Shown here in pieces: positions 16,543 through 23,956 of a stretch of DNA of 64,000 nucleotides. The stretch lies in NCBI RefSeq assembly GCF_004138135.1, contig NZ_RYFD01000022.1, positions 1-64,000 of the forward strand, read 5' to 3'. A program made the translations under genes and the position numbers. This DNA is from Candidatus Oscillochloris fontis (GTDB lineage Bacteria > Chloroflexota > Chloroflexia > Chloroflexales > Chloroflexaceae). The notes beneath the pieces were generated by a model, which saw only the letters and a list, made by a program, of their open reading frames with translations, was not told the origin of the DNA and searched no databases. Each line of letters starts with the position of its first letter. Position 1 is the first letter of the stretch.

Positions 16543-16571
16543 ATTATACCAAAATCGGGGGGGGGTGTCAA
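16543..16571 (-). promoter_or_regulatory. Consensus promoter of the ribosomal-protein operon
   Basis: Minus strand TTGACA (16571 to 16566), 17-bp spacer, TATAAT (16548 to 16543): a perfect match to the housekeeping sigma consensus. The -35 box overlaps the TGA stop codon of the upstream response-regulator gene. Confidence 0.88.
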
Positions 16572-17563
16572 ACACGTTCACGGCCATGCACAATGCGCAT
16601 GATCTCATCGCAGGCGCGCATCAGCGTGATCCTGGCCCAACCGAGTGAGGCTTGTGGTCCAATGGCGATAACGAGGATAAGATCCTCGATGGTGGCCATA
16701 ATGATGCTCAGATCCTGGCCCTCGTGGATCGTCAGGCGGCCCGGCTGACGCTGGCCCAGGTTGCGGCTAATCTCAGCCATGGCCAGGGTGTTGCCCGCAG
16801 CTAAAGCGGCCACGACTGTCACATTGATGCCCCGTTGACGGCTCCAGTGCGTAAGCACCAACCCGCTGATGTCTGCCAACACCGCGCAGACTACGTCTGG
16901 TTCGAGTGCCAGATCTTTGAGCGCCAGACGCATCTGCTCGATCTGGACATCGGAGTAGGAGCGCCCGATTGCCCCTGAGTAGCTCGGTGTCAAGCGTAAG
17001 GCCACCGGAGCCTCGGTGAGCGGCGCAGTGCCCTTCTTGGCGCGTGCCGCCGAGAGGCGTTGGCCAAGTGGCCCCGTGGAGAGACTCTTGGGCGCTTGGT
17101 TCATGCTCTTGGCCGGGGTAGCCGGTAGCGGTGACGCTGGTGGTTGATCGGTGGGTGTCTGCTCCTGAGCCTGTGAGGGGCGGGGTGGAATCTGGCGATC
17201 AGGGTTGAGAAGCGTATCCACCACTTGGCGTAGTTTGTCAGGTTCGACCGGTTTGGCCAAGAGGCAATCAACCTTCAACTCCGCAGCCCGCTGGGGAGGC
17301 AATTCCTCTGGACTGACGGTAAAAACGACCACAGCGGTATTGGGGTCGAGTTCATGCACTTGGCGCACGAGATCTAAGCCACTCATCCCCGGCATTCTGA
17401 TGTCGGTGAAGAGCAGATCAACCGGATGCCGACTAATATGCAACAGGGCTGCCTCCGCTGAAGAGACCGCTTGAATAGTGTAGGGTGAATCATCGCTGAG
17501 GGCGAGCAGGACAATCCGGCGGATGTCGGGGTCGTCATCAACAACGAGAATGCGCTTGTTCAT
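16568..17563 (-). CDS. Response regulator with C-terminal roadblock/LC7-like domain
   Basis: 331-aa protein from ATG 17563 with GGGAG upstream; longer starts run back through a palindrome and are rejected. Residues 1-120 form a receiver domain with VVDDD, phospho-acceptor Asp54 (LLFTDIRMPGMSG) and Lys104 (LLAKPVEPD). A Pro/Gln-rich linker (about 120-210) leads to a roadblock/LC7-like domain (about 210-331; VCAVLADISGLVLTHWSRQ, VAALAAGNTLAMAEISRNLG). Such domains usually regulate small GTPases, so phosphorylation may control a MglA-type switch; no GTPase gene is adjacent. Confidence 0.82.
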   Translation of the reverse strand: MNKRILVVDDDPDIRRIVLLALSDDSPYTIQAVSSAEAALLHISRHPVDLLFTDIRMPGMSGLDLVRQVHELDPNTAVVVFTVSPEELPPQRAAELKVDCLLAKPVEPDKLRQVVDTLLNPDRQIPPRPSQAQEQTPTDQPPASPLPATPAKSMNQAPKSLSTGPLGQRLSAARAKKGTAPLTEAPVALRLTPSYSGAIGRSYSDVQIEQMRLALKDLALEPDVVCAVLADISGLVLTHWSRQRGINVTVVAALAAGNTLAMAEISRNLGQRQPGRLTIHEGQDLSIIMATIEDLILVIAIGPQASLGWARITLMRACDEIMRIVHGRERV

Positions 17564-17725
17564 CGCGGCGATCTCCCTGCGCTGTTGCCATACCCAATGG
17601 TACAACGCGGACATGTACGGGCAAGGATAGTTTCTCTTGAGTATAACGCATCGAGAACCGAAATATAAGCGCGACGGCTCACTATTTCCCCACAAAAAAG
17701 CCCGCCTGCGGCGGCGGGGAAGAAC

Positions 17726-17770
17726 TTTTTTGGTGGTGGTTGGCGGCGAAGCCGCCAACCATCACCAAAA
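17726..17770. terminator. Palindrome copy P6, downstream of aspS
   Basis: Inverted repeat TTTTTTGGTGGTGGTTGGCGGC, loop GAA, complementary right arm ending in AAAAA, with one G-U type imperfection. A GC hairpin (GCCCGCC/GGCGGGG) lies just upstream and GGGGC/GCCCC just downstream. It is positioned to terminate aspS on the minus strand. Confidence 0.7.
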
Positions 17771-17803
17771 ACTGGGGTTTGGGGCTACGCCCCGAAATCC
17801 CCC

Positions 17804-19564
17804 CTAGCGCAACGTGATGTGTAACTCCTTGAGTTGGCGCTCGTCCACCTCTGAGGGTGCGTTGGTCATCAGATCGGCGGCCTGTTGGGTCTTGGGGAAG
17901 GCCATGACCTCGCGGATGGTGCTCTCGTCGGCCAGCAACATGACGATGCGATCAATCCCTGGCGCGATGCCGCCATGGGGTGGGGCACCATACTCGAAGG
18001 CTTCGAGCATGTGGCCAAACTGGGATTGCGCGGTCTCTTCGCTAATCCCCAGTAGCTCGAAGATGCGCTGCTGCACGTCGCGGCGGTGGATGCGGATGCT
18101 GCCACCACCCACCTCATATCCGTTGAGCACCAGGTCATACGCCTGGGCACGTACCTTGGCTGGGTTGCTGGCCAAGAGTGGTAGATCCTCGGCGTGGGGT
18201 GCGGTGAAGGGGTGGTGGACGGCGTCCCAGCGGTTCTCGTCGGGGTTCCAGTCGAGCAACGGGAAGTCGAGCACCCAACTAAAGTGGAGCAGATCGGGAT
18301 CGGCGAGGTTGAGGCGCTCGGCAAAGAGCCGCCGCAATTTGTCGAGGGCGGTGGCCACGCTGCTGGCCTTGTCGGCGACGATGAGCAGCAGATCGCCGGG
18401 TTGGGCCTGCATGCGCTCGATGATCGCGGCCATTTCGCCGGGAGCCAGCAGCTTGCCGAAGGAGGAACGCACATCGCCACCATCGGCGGGCAGTGCGGCC
18501 CAGGCCAGACCCTTGCCGCCACTCCCGCGTACCATCTCGATCAGTTCGTCCAACTGCTTGCGGGTGTAGTTGCCACAGCCAGGGATGCGCAGCCCCTTCA
18601 CCTGACCACCCTGCTCTAACGCGCCCTTAAAGACGTTGAAGGGCGTAGCGGTGAGCAAATCGCTCAGGTTGATCAGTTCCAGCCCATAACGTAGATCGGG
18701 CTTGTCGCTGCCGTAACGCTCCATCGCCTCGACATAACTCAGGCGCGGGAAGGGCGTCAGTACGCGCTTGTGGGGTACCACCGCCGCACAGAGTTGAATG
18801 AAGAGGCGTTCGATCAGCGTGATCACATCTTCTTGCTCGACAAAGCTCATTTCCATGTCGAGTTGGGTAAACTCCGGCTGACGATCCGCCCGCTGGTCTT
18901 CGTCGCGGAAGCAGCGCGCCACCTGGAAGTACTTGTCATATCCGGCGACCATGAGCAACTGTTTGAGTTGCTGCGGGCTTTGGGGCAGGGCGTAGAAGCT
19001 GCCTGGATGCACCCGCGAGGGAACCAGATAGTCACGCGCCCCTTCGGGGGTAGACTTGATCAGGATGGGGGTCTCGATCTCCAAGAAGCCTTCGGCATCG
19101 AGGAAATCGCGCATGAACTTGATCACGCGGTGGCGCAGGATCATGTTGCGCTGCATACGCTCGCGGCGCAGATCGAGGTAGCGATACTTGAGGCGCAACG
19201 CCTCATCTTCGCCGCCCTCTTTGGCGATATAGAGCGGGGTGGTACGGGCAGGATTGAGAACCGTAGCGGATGTGGCCGTGACCTCAATATCGCCGGTGGC
19301 CAGTTCGGGGTTATGCGCCTCGGGCGGGCGACTGCGCACAAGACCACGCACCTGGAGCACAAACTCCGAGCGCGACTCCTCGGCAATCGCATGCACCTCT
19401 GGACTCTGGCTATCAAAAACGACCTGGGTGATCCCGTAACGGTCGCGGAGATCGACAAAGATGAGCGGGCCATGGTCACGACGGCGATGCACCCAGCCCG
19501 CCAGCGTCACCTCCTGGCCGACATGCTCTTGGCGCAGCTCGCCACAGGTGTGCGAGCGGTACAT
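17804..19564 (-). CDS. aspS: Aspartyl-tRNA synthetase
   Basis: 586-aa bacterial-type AspRS. Domains in order: OB-fold anticodon-binding (residues 1-105, [19 protein letters not shown] onward), class II catalytic core with [20 protein letters not shown] and [18 protein letters not shown] (motif 2), an inserted GAD domain, and motif 3 near [16 protein letters not shown]. The start is ATG 19564 with GGAG upstream; 20 further in-frame codons are noncoding leader. Whether it also charges tRNA-Asn cannot be read from the sequence. The TATAAT at 19628 to 19623 (minus) is its likely -10 box. Confidence 0.97.
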   Translation of the reverse strand: MYRSHTCGELRQEHVGQEVTLAGWVHRRRDHGPLIFVDLRDRYGITQVVFDSQSPEVHAIAEESRSEFVLQVRGLVRSRPPEAHNPELATGDIEVTATSATVLNPARTTPLYIAKEGGEDEALRLKYRYLDLRRERMQRNMILRHRVIKFMRDFLDAEGFLEIETPILIKSTPEGARDYLVPSRVHPGSFYALPQSPQQLKQLLMVAGYDKYFQVARCFRDEDQRADRQPEFTQLDMEMSFVEQEDVITLIERLFIQLCAAVVPHKRVLTPFPRLSYVEAMERYGSDKPDLRYGLELINLSDLLTATPFNVFKGALEQGGQVKGLRIPGCGNYTRKQLDELIEMVRGSGGKGLAWAALPADGGDVRSSFGKLLAPGEMAAIIERMQAQPGDLLLIVADKASSVATALDKLRRLFAERLNLADPDLLHFSWVLDFPLLDWNPDENRWDAVHHPFTAPHAEDLPLLASNPAKVRAQAYDLVLNGYEVGGGSIRIHRRDVQQRIFELLGISEETAQSQFGHMLEAFEYGAPPHGGIAPGIDRIVMLLADESTIREVMAFPKTQQAADLMTNAPSEVDERQLKELHITLR

Positions 19565-19622
19565 AGGCTCTCCTACAATATGTGATGCGTGAAGTGTATG
19601 GGCAATGCCCATGACCGCGCCC

Positions 19623-19664
19623 ATTATAGCACGTCACTCCATAAAGCCGGTTCTACGCTATAAT
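19623..19664. promoter_or_regulatory. Divergent -10 boxes for aspS and the WecB-type gene
   Basis: TATAAT on the minus strand at 19628-19623 faces aspS, and TATAAT on the plus strand at 19659-19664 faces the glycosyltransferase. The two boxes are 30 bp apart, so the two polymerases would compete. Neither has a clear -35. The plus-strand box ends only 5 nt before the ATG at 19670, implying a leaderless mRNA. Confidence 0.55.
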
Positions 19665-19669
19665 GCGTG

Positions 19670-20506
19670 ATGATTATGCTGTCGCTTGTATCTTCGAGAC
19701 GCATCATTGTGGCGGTGAAGCCGACAAACGCTAGTTCCCAGACTCTGACCGCAGCACAGCGGCGAATTGCCATTCTCGGTGTCGGTATTGACGACGTGAC
19801 CGAGGCGGAGGTGTTGGCGCGTCTTGATGATTTGCTGAGGAGTGGCCGCCCGCATCACCTTGTGACGATCAACCCGGAGTTTGTGGTTGAGGCGCAGGTG
19901 AACCCGGCCTTCCGTACTATGCTGGCACGTGCTGATCTGTCCACTGCCGACGGCTTCGGGATTCTGTTGGCGGCGCGTTACTTGGGGACGCCGCTGCGTG
20001 GCCGGGTGACGGGGGTGGATCTGACGTGGCACCTCGCCGCATTGTGCGCAGATCGCGGCTATCGGATGTTCTTGCTGGGAGCTGCGCCGGGTGTGGCTGA
20101 GGCTACGGCAAACGTGTTGCAGGCTCGCTACCCCCAATTGGTGATCGCCGGAACCTATGCCGGCTCGCCCCAGCCACGCCACGAGCCATTCTTGCGTCAA
20201 ATGATCCATGCCGCCCACCCCGATGTGCTCTTGGTCGCCTATGGGCATCCACACCAGGATCTCTGGATCGCTCGCAACCAACCACTCCTTCAGGTACCCC
20301 TCGCCGTTGGTGTCGGGGGCACCTTCGACTATATCTCAGGCCGGGTGCCGCGTGCCCCGGCTGCCATCCGCCGCGTGGGGATGGAGTGGGCCTATCGGCT
20401 CGTCCGTCAGCCGCAACGCTGGCGGCGGATCATCAATGCGGTGCCGCGCTTTGTCTGGCTGGTGCTCAGATATGGTCGGCATGCGGCATCGCCAACTTTA
20501 TACTGA
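19670..20506 (+). CDS. WecB/TagA/CpsF family glycosyltransferase
   Basis: 278-aa GT26-family enzyme, which transfers UDP-N-acetylmannosamine-type sugars to lipid-linked acceptors in cell-wall or capsule synthesis. The family core is present: ILGVGIDDVTEAEVL, VTINPEFVVEAQVNPAF and RADLSTADGFGILLAARY, then FLLGAAPGVAEATA and VGVGGTFDYISGRVPRAP. The C-terminus (WAYRLVRQPQRWRRI) is the membrane-associated tail. The first 25 residues are poorly conserved and the exact start is uncertain (GTG 19667, ATG 19670 or 19676). Confidence 0.88.
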   Translation: MIMLSLVSSRRIIVAVKPTNASSQTLTAAQRRIAILGVGIDDVTEAEVLARLDDLLRSGRPHHLVTINPEFVVEAQVNPAFRTMLARADLSTADGFGILLAARYLGTPLRGRVTGVDLTWHLAALCADRGYRMFLLGAAPGVAEATANVLQARYPQLVIAGTYAGSPQPRHEPFLRQMIHAAHPDVLLVAYGHPHQDLWIARNQPLLQVPLAVGVGGTFDYISGRVPRAPAAIRRVGMEWAYRLVRQPQRWRRIINAVPRFVWLVLRYGRHAASPTLY

Positions 20507-20545
20507 TCGTGGTCACCGCTTGTCTATGCAGTAAGGATCGTCATT

Positions 20546-22099
20546 ATGTCCCATACCACCGCCGGGAAGATCGAAGAGTTGCGCCGTCGTCGGGCGCAGG
20601 CGCTGCATAACGACAGCGCCGCCGTGGCCCGTCAGCACGAGCGGGGTAAATTGACCGCCCGCGAACGGATTGATGCGTTGGTTGACCCCGGTTCGTTTGT
20701 GGAGCTTGATGCCTTCTCGGTACACCGTACCTCTGCGTTCGGTATGGAGAAGCGTAAACCGCTCGGTGATGGCGTGATTACCGGGCATGCCACGATTGAT
20801 GGCCGCCCGGTGTGTCTCTTCGCCCAGGACTTTACCGTCTTTGGTGGTTCGCTGGGCGAGGTCTTTGCAGAGAAGATCTGCAAGGTGATGGATCTGGCGG
20901 TGCGCATGGGGGTGCCCTGTATTGGCATCAACGACAGTGGTGGTGCGCGTATCCAAGAGGGCGTGGTCAGCCTGGGTGGCTATGCCGAGATCTTCTACCG
21001 CAACGTGTTGAGTAGCGGGGTGGTACCGCAACTCTCGGTGATTGCCGGGCCATGTGCGGGGGGCGCGGTCTATTCGCCCGCCATGACTGACTTCATCCTG
21101 ATGGTCAAGGGCAGTAGCCAGATGTTCATCACTGGCCCCGATGTGATCAAGACGGTGACGGGTGAAGAGGTGGGGTTTGAGGAACTTGGCGGTGCGATGA
21201 CCCACAACACGCGCAGTGGCGTGGCCCACTTTGCCGCCGATGATGAGCCGCACTCCTTCGAGCAACTGCGCACGCTGCTCTCCTTCCTCCCCTCCAACAA
21301 TATGGACGACCCGCCCTACGTGGCACCTGAGGACGACCCGGAGCGGATGGATGAATCGCTCCAGACGCTCATCCCCGACAATCCGCGCAAGGCGTACAAC
21401 ATGGTGACGGTGATCGAGGCGATTGTTGACGATGGCTTCTTCTTTGAAGTCCAGCCCTTCTGGGCACGCAACATCGTGATCGGGTTTGCACGCCTCGATG
21501 GCCATGTGGTCGGTATTGTGGCCAACCAACCTGCCCACATGGCCGGGACGCTGGATATTGACAGTTCGGCCAAGGCGGCGCGTTTCGTGCGCTTCTGCGA
21601 TGCCTTCAATATTCCACTGGTCACGTTTGTGGATGTCCCCGGCTTTATGCCCGGCACCCAGCAGGAATATGGTGGCATCATCCGTCACGGAGCCAAGCTG
21701 CTCTACGCCTACTGCGAGGCCACCGTACCCAAGTTGACCGTGATTACGCGCAAAGCCTACGGTGGTGCCTACGATGTGATGTCCTCCAAGCACATCCGAT
21801 CCGACTTCAACTTTGCCTGGCCGACCGCCGAGATTGCAGTGATGGGGGTGGATGCAGCGGTGCGGATCATTTTCCGCAAGGAACTGGCCGAAGCCCAAAA
21901 CCCGGTGGAGCGCATGGCGGAGCTTGTCGAGGACTACCAGAATCGTTTCGCCAACCCGTATGTGGCGGCTGAGCGTGGCTATATCGACTCGGTGATCGAG
22001 CCAAAGGAGACCCGCCCGGCGCTGATCAAGGCGCTGCGCCTCGCCCGCACCAAGCGCCAGAGCATGCCGCCGCGTAAGCACGGCAATATCCCATTGTAG
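20546..22099 (+). CDS. pccB: Acyl-CoA carboxylase carboxyltransferase (beta) subunit
   Basis: 517-aa biotin-dependent carboxyltransferase of the propionyl-CoA/acetyl-CoA carboxylase or methylmalonyl-CoA decarboxylase type. Two crotonase-fold halves are seen: the N-terminal half ([38 protein letters not shown]) and the C-terminal half ([37 protein letters not shown]). No biotin or biotin-carboxylase domain is fused. In Chloroflexales such subunits serve the 3-hydroxypropionate bicycle or propionate assimilation. The next genes encode a corrinoid protein, and B12 chemistry often lies near methylmalonyl-CoA metabolism, but a hairpin separates the two units. Confidence 0.92.
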   Translation: MSHTTAGKIEELRRRRAQALHNDSAAVARQHERGKLTARERIDALVDPGSFVELDAFSVHRTSAFGMEKRKPLGDGVITGHATIDGRPVCLFAQDFTVFGGSLGEVFAEKICKVMDLAVRMGVPCIGINDSGGARIQEGVVSLGGYAEIFYRNVLSSGVVPQLSVIAGPCAGGAVYSPAMTDFILMVKGSSQMFITGPDVIKTVTGEEVGFEELGGAMTHNTRSGVAHFAADDEPHSFEQLRTLLSFLPSNNMDDPPYVAPEDDPERMDESLQTLIPDNPRKAYNMVTVIEAIVDDGFFFEVQPFWARNIVIGFARLDGHVVGIVANQPAHMAGTLDIDSSAKAARFVRFCDAFNIPLVTFVDVPGFMPGTQQEYGGIIRHGAKLLYAYCEATVPKLTVITRKAYGGAYDVMSSKHIRSDFNFAWPTAEIAVMGVDAAVRIIFRKELAEAQNPVERMAELVEDYQNRFANPYVAAERGYIDSVIEPKETRPALIKALRLARTKRQSMPPRKHGNIPL

Positions 22100-22100
22100 G

Positions 22101-22151
22101 GATCTATTGTTGTTGTTTGGCGGCGAAGCCGCCAAACAACAACAATAGATC
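22101..22151. terminator. Palindrome copy P7, after the carboxyltransferase gene
   Basis: Perfect inverted repeat with arms of 24 bp (GATCTATTGTTGTTGTTTGG plus CGGC) and a GAA loop, beginning 2 nt after the stop. A second imperfect hairpin (TCGGGGTCGGC/GCCGCTCCGA) follows. It separates the carboxylase gene from the corrinoid locus. Confidence 0.75.
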
Positions 22152-22247
22152 TTCGGGGTCGGCATTGCCGCTCCGAACACCCACCATCGGGATAGATTGT
22201 GCTATCATGATCCTAAGCAGTGCGCCAATAAATACCAAGGCCGGATT

Positions 22248-22901
22248 ATGAGCAGCGACCAGAGCTTCTCCCCACAGGCGACTGACGAATTCCTGCAAGC
22301 CCTGCTCGCCAGTGATCGCTTCGCTGTTCGTAGAATTATCACCCGCTTCGCCGATCTGAGCGGCCCCTTCTCGGTCATTGAGCAGATGATCGTACCCAGT
22401 CTCGAAGAGATCGGCCATGCATGGGATAGCGGCGAGATCTCACTCGCCCAGGTCTATATGAGTGGGCGTATCTGTGAGGAGATGGTTGATACCCTCTTGC
22501 CTCCCGCGAGTAACCAGCGCATTAACCAACCCCCGATAGCGATTGCCGTCCTTGACGATTATCACATGTTGGGGAAGCGTATGATCGCCTCAGCACTACG
22601 GGCGAGTGGCTACGAGATCCACGACTATGGTCGAGTTGATGTGGATCGCTTGATCAAACATGTGATCAACGATAAGATCGCCATCTTGCTGATTTCGGTG
22701 CTCATGTTACCCTCAGCGCTGGAGGTTATCCAGATCCGTCAACGCCTAGATCGGGTCGGGCTGCGCCCGCAGATCATCGTCGGTGGGGCACCCTTCCGTT
22801 TTGATGCACAACTGTGGCAAGAGGTTGGTGCTGATGCCATGGGCCGTTCGGCGATTGATGCTGTGACCATCGTAGCCAAGCTGCTGGAGGATCTCTCATG
22901 A
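22248..22901 (+). CDS. Corrinoid (B12-binding) protein, methyltransferase-carrier type
   Basis: 217-aa protein made of a helical cap (residues 10-90) and a Rossmann B12-binding domain (about 95-217), the layout of MtaC/MtbC-type methyl carriers. The B12 signature D-x-H-x-x-G is present in LDDYHMLGK with His106 as the lower cobalt ligand. It is followed by the expected S-x-L (ISVLML) and GG (IIVGGAPF) elements. The start is ATG 22248. It is followed with a 4-nt ATGA overlap by a UroD/MtaA-like protein, so the two are translationally coupled and likely act as a pair. Confidence 0.88.
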   Translation: MSSDQSFSPQATDEFLQALLASDRFAVRRIITRFADLSGPFSVIEQMIVPSLEEIGHAWDSGEISLAQVYMSGRICEEMVDTLLPPASNQRINQPPIAIAVLDDYHMLGKRMIASALRASGYEIHDYGRVDVDRLIKHVINDKIAILLISVLMLPSALEVIQIRQRLDRVGLRPQIIVGGAPFRFDAQLWQEVGADAMGRSAIDAVTIVAKLLEDLS

Positions 22902-23956
22902 GCATGCCAGCAACCAGTTCACTCCAACGGGTTCTGACCACGCTGAGTCACCAAGAGCCAGATCGGGTGCCGCTCTTTCTGCTGTTGACGATGCATGGGG
23001 CTAGGGAGTTGAATCTCTCGATCAAGGAGTATTTCTCCCACGCTGAGCATATGGTTGCGGGGCAGTTGCGTATGGCCGAGAAGTATCGGAATGACTGCTT
23101 CTACGCCTTCTCCTATGCTGCTGTTGAAGTTGAAGCGTGGGGCGGCGAGGTGATCTTCCGCGATGACGGGCCACCCAATGCGGGCGAGCCGTTCATCCGT
23201 AAGGCGGAGCAGATTCTCAGCCTTGAGGTGCCGACTATTACCGACATTCCCGCCTTACGGCGGATGTTGGAGACGATCAGCCAACTGCATGCCCACAACC
23301 AAGGCCAACGCCCGATCATCGCGGTGGTGATGGCCCCCTTCTCATTGCCCGTCATGCAGATGGGCTTCGAGGGCTACCTGGATCTGATGTACGAGCGCCC
23401 CGATCTGCTCCAGCGTCTGCTGGAGATCAATACCGAGTTTTGTGTGGCCTGGGCCAATGCCCAGCTTGCAGCCGGAGCGACGGCGATCTGCTACTTTAAC
23501 CCGTTGGCCTCGACCACGATGGTGACTCCCGCCATGTTCCGGCAGTTTGATGTTCCGTTCTCGCAACAGGTATGCCGCCGAGTCAATGGGCCAATAGCCA
23601 TGCACTTTGCATCCGGGCGCTGCTTGCCGCTCATGGATGATCTCGCCGAGTTGGGGGTTGCAGTGGTTGGGGTGAGTATAGATGAAGATTTGCGCACCCT
23701 CAAACGTGCAGCAAGCGGCAAATTCAGCCTGCTCGGCAATCTGAACGGGATTGCGATGCGCAACTGGAACCCCAGCCAAGCCGAAGCCGAGGTCAAGGCC
23801 GCCATTGCCGCCGCTGGCCCCGGCGGTGGGTTCATCTTATCCGACAATCACGGTGAGATTCCCTTTCAAGTACCCGATGAAACCCTCCTCGCAATCAGTG
23901 CATCTGTCCAGGAATGGGGGGGCTACCCGCTCCAGTGGGCCACACAAGAGCCATGA
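22898..23956 (+). CDS. UroD/MtaA-superfamily protein, zinc cysteines replaced
   Basis: 352-aa TIM-barrel protein of the uroporphyrinogen decarboxylase superfamily, closest in context to corrinoid methyltransferases (MtaA/MtbA/CmuA). It is not HemE: the N-terminal RxMRQAGR signature is missing. In zinc methyltransferases the ligands are H-x-C and a later Cys in a GCG turn. Here the first site reads AMHFASGRC (His236 kept, Ala238 instead of Cys) and the second reads LSDNHGEIP (His318 in the Cys position). The metal site is therefore lost or rebuilt. It overlaps the corrinoid gene by 4 nt, and the next ORF starts inside its 3' end. Confidence 0.85.
   Translation: MSMPATSSLQRVLTTLSHQEPDRVPLFLLLTMHGARELNLSIKEYFSHAEHMVAGQLRMAEKYRNDCFYAFSYAAVEVEAWGGEVIFRDDGPPNAGEPFIRKAEQILSLEVPTITDIPALRRMLETISQLHAHNQGQRPIIAVVMAPFSLPVMQMGFEGYLDLMYERPDLLQRLLEINTEFCVAWANAQLAAGATAICYFNPLASTTMVTPAMFRQFDVPFSQQVCRRVNGPIAMHFASGRCLPLMDDLAELGVAVVGVSIDEDLRTLKRAASGKFSLLGNLNGIAMRNWNPSQAEAEVKAAIAAAGPGGGFILSDNHGEIPFQVPDETLLAISASVQEWGGYPLQWATQEP

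Noticed and set aside
17563-17758. N-terminal extension of the response regulator to a TTG-type start at 17758
   Set aside because: The extension reads through part of the P6 palindrome into low-complexity Arg/Thr; ATG 17563 has a good ribosome-binding site and starts directly at the receiver domain.
20513-22180. 555-aa open frame on the minus strand
   Set aside because: It is the antisense shadow of the carboxyltransferase gene, rich in His and Arg as expected from reversed GC-biased codons.
22898-23956. Calling this gene hemE (haem biosynthesis)
   Set aside because: The HemE N-terminal Arg-rich signature is absent and the gene is coupled to a corrinoid protein gene, as for methyltransferase-type members of the superfamily.
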